A stretch of DNA of 15,493 nt from NCBI GenBank assembly GCA_024277835.1, contig JAJRUK010000410.1, forward strand, positions 1 through 15,493, read 5' to 3'. Each line of letters begins with the position of its first letter. Position 1 is the first letter of the stretch. Shown piece by piece: positions 13,762 to 15,493 of the stretch. The notes under the pieces were generated by a model. The model saw only the letters and a list, made by a program, of their open reading frames with translations, ran no database searches and was not told the origin of the DNA. Origin of the DNA: Planctomycetota bacterium (lineage in GTDB: Bacteria; Planctomycetota; Phycisphaerae; UBA1845). The translations under genes were made by a program, and so were the position numbers.

Positions 13762-14718
13762 TCACGGTGCCCTGTGCTTCATGGCGATCTCGTCGTAGGC
13801 ATCGCCGTTCCAGAGTTTGTTACTCGCCTTGTACGTTCCGCTCATCGGATCAAAAACACCGACTGCAACGCCCTCTTCGTTCGTTTCGTACCCGAGCGCG
13901 TCGAGCGTGAGCGCCTCCGCGTGCGTATCAAGGAAGACGACGCTCCCCTTGTTGTTGTGACGCATCTCGACCGGTGAGTACGCATAGATCGCAGCGTCAT
14001 CCACGCCCGGCGAGACGTCTTTCTCGCGCGGTCCGAACCGCAGCGCGTAGCGTTCGACGGCAAGTCTTGGCGGGTCAAGCGTGTACGAGTGCTTTCCGTG
14101 CGTTCGATCTGCGCCGCGACTATCAGCCATTAAGACCGTGCGCGACGCCGATTTGACCACATGCAACCCGACGGGGAAGTTGTCCCACCGGTTTTCGTCC
14201 GAGTCGCGTCGCGAGTTACCAAGGTATTGATAGTTATACCCGTACGCCCCGTTGCGAATGTCGAACTCATACTCACTTTGAAGACTCGGGCAGGTGAAAA
14301 ACTTGTTGGTCATGGTCAGACCAGACTGCCCGCCGACACCGACCGACTTATCGCCAAACTTTCCGGAGCTTTGAATCTCGCCGATAAACGGTTCTATGTC
14401 GATCACCGGACCGACCTCATCCGAATCAACAAACCATTGCCAGCGAGGTCTTTCGCGTCCCCACTTGTTGACGTAATTCGCCGTTGCGGAGTTCGGCCTT
14501 CCCGAGTCAAGTCGGATCGGGGGCATCTTGTCGCTGTGCGCGTTGACGTAGATCGCCATTCCTGTTCCGAGTCGTTTCATGTTCGCCAGGCAAACCGCCG
14601 CCTTCGCCTGCGAGCGCGCAGCCGCGAGCGAGGGCATCAAAATCGAAATCAACAGCGCGATGATCGCGATAACAACCAACAATTCAATGAGCGTAAATGC
14701 GTTTCTTTTCCGGTCCAT
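13762..14718 (-). CDS. Type II pilin-like (pseudopilin) secreted protein, planctomycete H-x9-DG type
   Basis: A 318-residue protein. The N-terminus MDRKRNAFTLIELLVVIAII is a class III (prepilin peptidase) signal: cleavage is expected after Ala7, Phe8 becomes the first residue and Glu12 is the conserved +5 glutamate. Ala at -1 instead of Gly is tolerated in pseudopilins. A helix to about residue 40 is followed by AAVCLANMKRLGTGMAIYVN, a family landmark, and a beta-rich globular domain. Near the C-terminus RHNNKGSVVFLDTHAEAL is the H-x9-DG motif, with Thr replacing Gly. Planctomycetes encode many such paralogues, thought to form surface fibres or parts of secretion machines. The ATG at 14718 follows AGGAG at 8 nt; a TTG at 14739 is rejected. 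It lies 79 nt after dtxR and may share its transcript. Confidence 0.85.
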   Translation of the reverse strand: MDRKRNAFTLIELLVVIAIIALLISILMPSLAAARSQAKAAVCLANMKRLGTGMAIYVNAHSDKMPPIRLDSGRPNSATANYVNKWGRERPRWQWFVDSDEVGPVIDIEPFIGEIQSSGKFGDKSVGVGGQSGLTMTNKFFTCPSLQSEYEFDIRNGAYGYNYQYLGNSRRDSDENRWDNFPVGLHVVKSASRTVLMADSRGADRTHGKHSYTLDPPRLAVERYALRFGPREKDVSPGVDDAAIYAYSPVEMRHNNKGSVVFLDTHAEALTLDALGYETNEEGVAVGVFDPMSGTYKASNKLWNGDAYDEIAMKHRAP

Positions 14719-14797
14719 GGTCAAAAGCTCCTGTTGCAAAAGTCAAAACGTTCTGATTCTTGCGATGTCTACATGCGCGATCGGGTCGCGCGTTAAA

Positions 14798-15322
14798 TCA
14801 ATTCTTCTTCGCCCCGGTTCCGTGCTGCACGTCCCACGCAGAAACCGCCTGACAGACACCCGACGCCTCGCACTCCGAACAAACCTCTTCGTGTATCACG
14901 GGCAGATCGCGGCGGACGGCTTTGAGGTCGAGCACGCCGCTCTTTACCAACTGCGCGAGCCGTTCAAATCGATTGACGGTGATCGGACTGACGGAGTGCT
15001 CCATCTCGCACGCATCGACCTCAGCCGTTTCCGCGTCAAGCCCAAGGACATCCGTCAGAAACGACTTGATCGTTTCAAACCGCCGCACGATGCACTCTGC
15101 GATAAGCAGGCCCGTGGACGTCAGCTTCACCGCGCCGTAATGGTCGTGCATCACCAGCCCGGACTTCTCAAGTTTTTTCAGAACCGCCGAGACCGTCCCC
15201 GCCGTCACGCCAAGACCCCGGGCAAGGTCGCGAACGCGACCCAGGTCGTTTTCCCGCTGAAGGCGGTAGAGAACTTTCAAGTACATCTCGTGTGTGGCGG
15301 AAAGACCGTCTGGGTGATGCAT
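14798..15322 (-). CDS. DtxR/MntR-family metal-dependent transcriptional repressor
   Basis: A 174-residue cytoplasmic regulator. A winged helix-turn-helix occupies about 10-70 (HEMYLKVLYRLQREND, then LARGLGVTAGTVSAVLKKLEKSGLV), and a dimerisation and metal domain occupies 71-140. Without gaps it aligns with diphtheria DtxR at an offset of 3: Met13, Cys105, Glu108 and His109 match the primary site Met10, Cys102, Glu105 and His106. The ancillary ligands His79, Glu83 and His98 are Phe82, Lys86 and Glu101 here. There is no SH3-like domain; instead the tail holds CSECEASGVC (148-157). The protein probably represses metal uptake genes when Fe(II) or Mn(II) is sufficient. The ATG at 15322 has AAGGA about 8 nt upstream; an in-frame start at 15400 falls inside the promoter region. 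Confidence 0.9.
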   Translation of the reverse strand: MHHPDGLSATHEMYLKVLYRLQRENDLGRVRDLARGLGVTAGTVSAVLKKLEKSGLVMHDHYGAVKLTSTGLLIAECIVRRFETIKSFLTDVLGLDAETAEVDACEMEHSVSPITVNRFERLAQLVKSGVLDLKAVRRDLPVIHEEVCSECEASGVCQAVSAWDVQHGTGAKKN

Positions 15323-15400
15323 TTTCTGGTTCCTTGTTTGCGTTTTCTCGCGAGAAGGCGGGGCCGCTCTTCGTGGCCAGTCCGCCCAATCGTCGGGCAC

Positions 15401-15429
15401 ACTATACGTCGAAAGTTTGTATCGTCAAA
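15401..15429 (-). promoter_or_regulatory. Promoter of the dtxR-family gene
   Basis: On the minus strand: -35 TTTGAC (15429-15424), a 17-nt spacer, -10 TATAGT (15406-15401); reading the -35 as TTGACG gives a 16-nt spacer. The start would be near 15394, with a leader of about 70 nt. The -35 box lies inside the palindrome at 15424-15440. Confidence 0.6.
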
Positions 15430-15440
15430 CAAAGTTTGAC
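15424..15440. promoter_or_regulatory. Candidate operator for the DtxR-family repressor
   Basis: GTCAAAC (15424-15430), AAA, GTTTGAC (15434-15440): a perfect 7-bp inverted repeat with a 3-nt centre, 17 bp in all. It covers the -35 box of the dtxR promoter and lies 14 nt before the divergent ATG at 15455. A further half-site AAAGTTTG at 15412-15419 repeats the right arm (15431-15438) at a 19-nt step. Position and symmetry suggest autoregulation and control of the divergent gene. Confidence 0.6.
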
Positions 15441-15454
15441 TAAACAAGGAAATT

Positions 15455-15493
15455 ATGTCGGCGCAAACAAATGGGGCGAGAGTAAAGAGGTAC
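15455..15493 (+). CDS. Start of a divergent gene, truncated by the window end
   Basis: ATG at 15455 opens a frame of 13 codons (MSAQTNGARVKRY) that continues past the end of the window. AAGGA at 15446-15450 is a plausible ribosome site with a 4-nt spacing. Being divergent from a DtxR-family gene across a palindrome, it is a good candidate for a metal transport or metal homeostasis gene, but the visible residues are too few to identify it. Confidence 0.45.
   Translation, partial: MSAQTNGARVKRY

Noticed and set aside
14579..15439. Plus-strand open frame of 286 codons opposite the pilin-like and dtxR genes
   Set aside because: It spans two recognised genes on the other strand plus their promoter, and shows no domain signal.

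Overview
The window looks like chromosomal DNA of a planctomycete, most likely of the Phycisphaerae. The main clues are a short type II pilin-like protein with the class-typical N-terminus (AFTLIELLVVIAIIALLISI, then CLANMKRLGT and a degenerate C-terminal H-x9-DG motif), a GlmU-like enzyme of the alternative type, a lipoprotein with PKD domains and a beta-propeller, and many hairpin-forming intergenic repeats. This placement is inference; no rRNA or other phylogenetic marker is present. No phage, transposase, CRISPR array or tRNA was seen.

Layout. 1-603 (+): the tail of a GcvT/YgfZ-like folate-binding protein and a YciA-like acyl-CoA thioesterase. 735-3992 (-): a tightly overlapping three-gene operon with an anchored unknown protein, an ABC ATPase and a two-lobed ABC exporter permease. 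4396-5825 (+): an anchored unknown protein and a small lipoprotein. 6053-7378 (-): a multi-pass membrane protein of unknown function. 7614-8426 (-): trpA, without trpB nearby. 8642-8894 (+): an RNA gene that I interpret as 6S RNA, with its own promoter and terminator. 9093-10322 (+): a GlmU-like sugar nucleotidyltransferase/acyltransferase, probably leaderless. 10515-12071 (-): the PKD/beta-propeller lipoprotein with a clear terminator. 12599-13471 (-): a CbiX-like chelatase-fold lipoprotein with a His/Met-rich loop. 13762-14718 (-): the pilin-like protein. 14798-15322 (-): a DtxR-family metalloregulator. From 15455 (+) a divergent gene begins and runs off the window.

Most of the protein content is ordinary. 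The most notable element is the non-coding RNA at 8642-8849. It folds on paper into one long rod with an asymmetric bulge containing CUGAACCGAUAA, which resembles the template bulge of 6S RNA. Other points of interest are a perfect 17-bp palindrome over the -35 box of the dtxR promoter, between dtxR and the divergent gene; a DtxR protein that keeps the primary metal site but not the ancillary one and ends in a Cys-rich tail; a His/Met-rich insertion in the CbiX-like lipoprotein; and several families of intergenic hairpin repeats, one of them a two-module composite. Seven promoters with a common -35/-10 architecture can be proposed.
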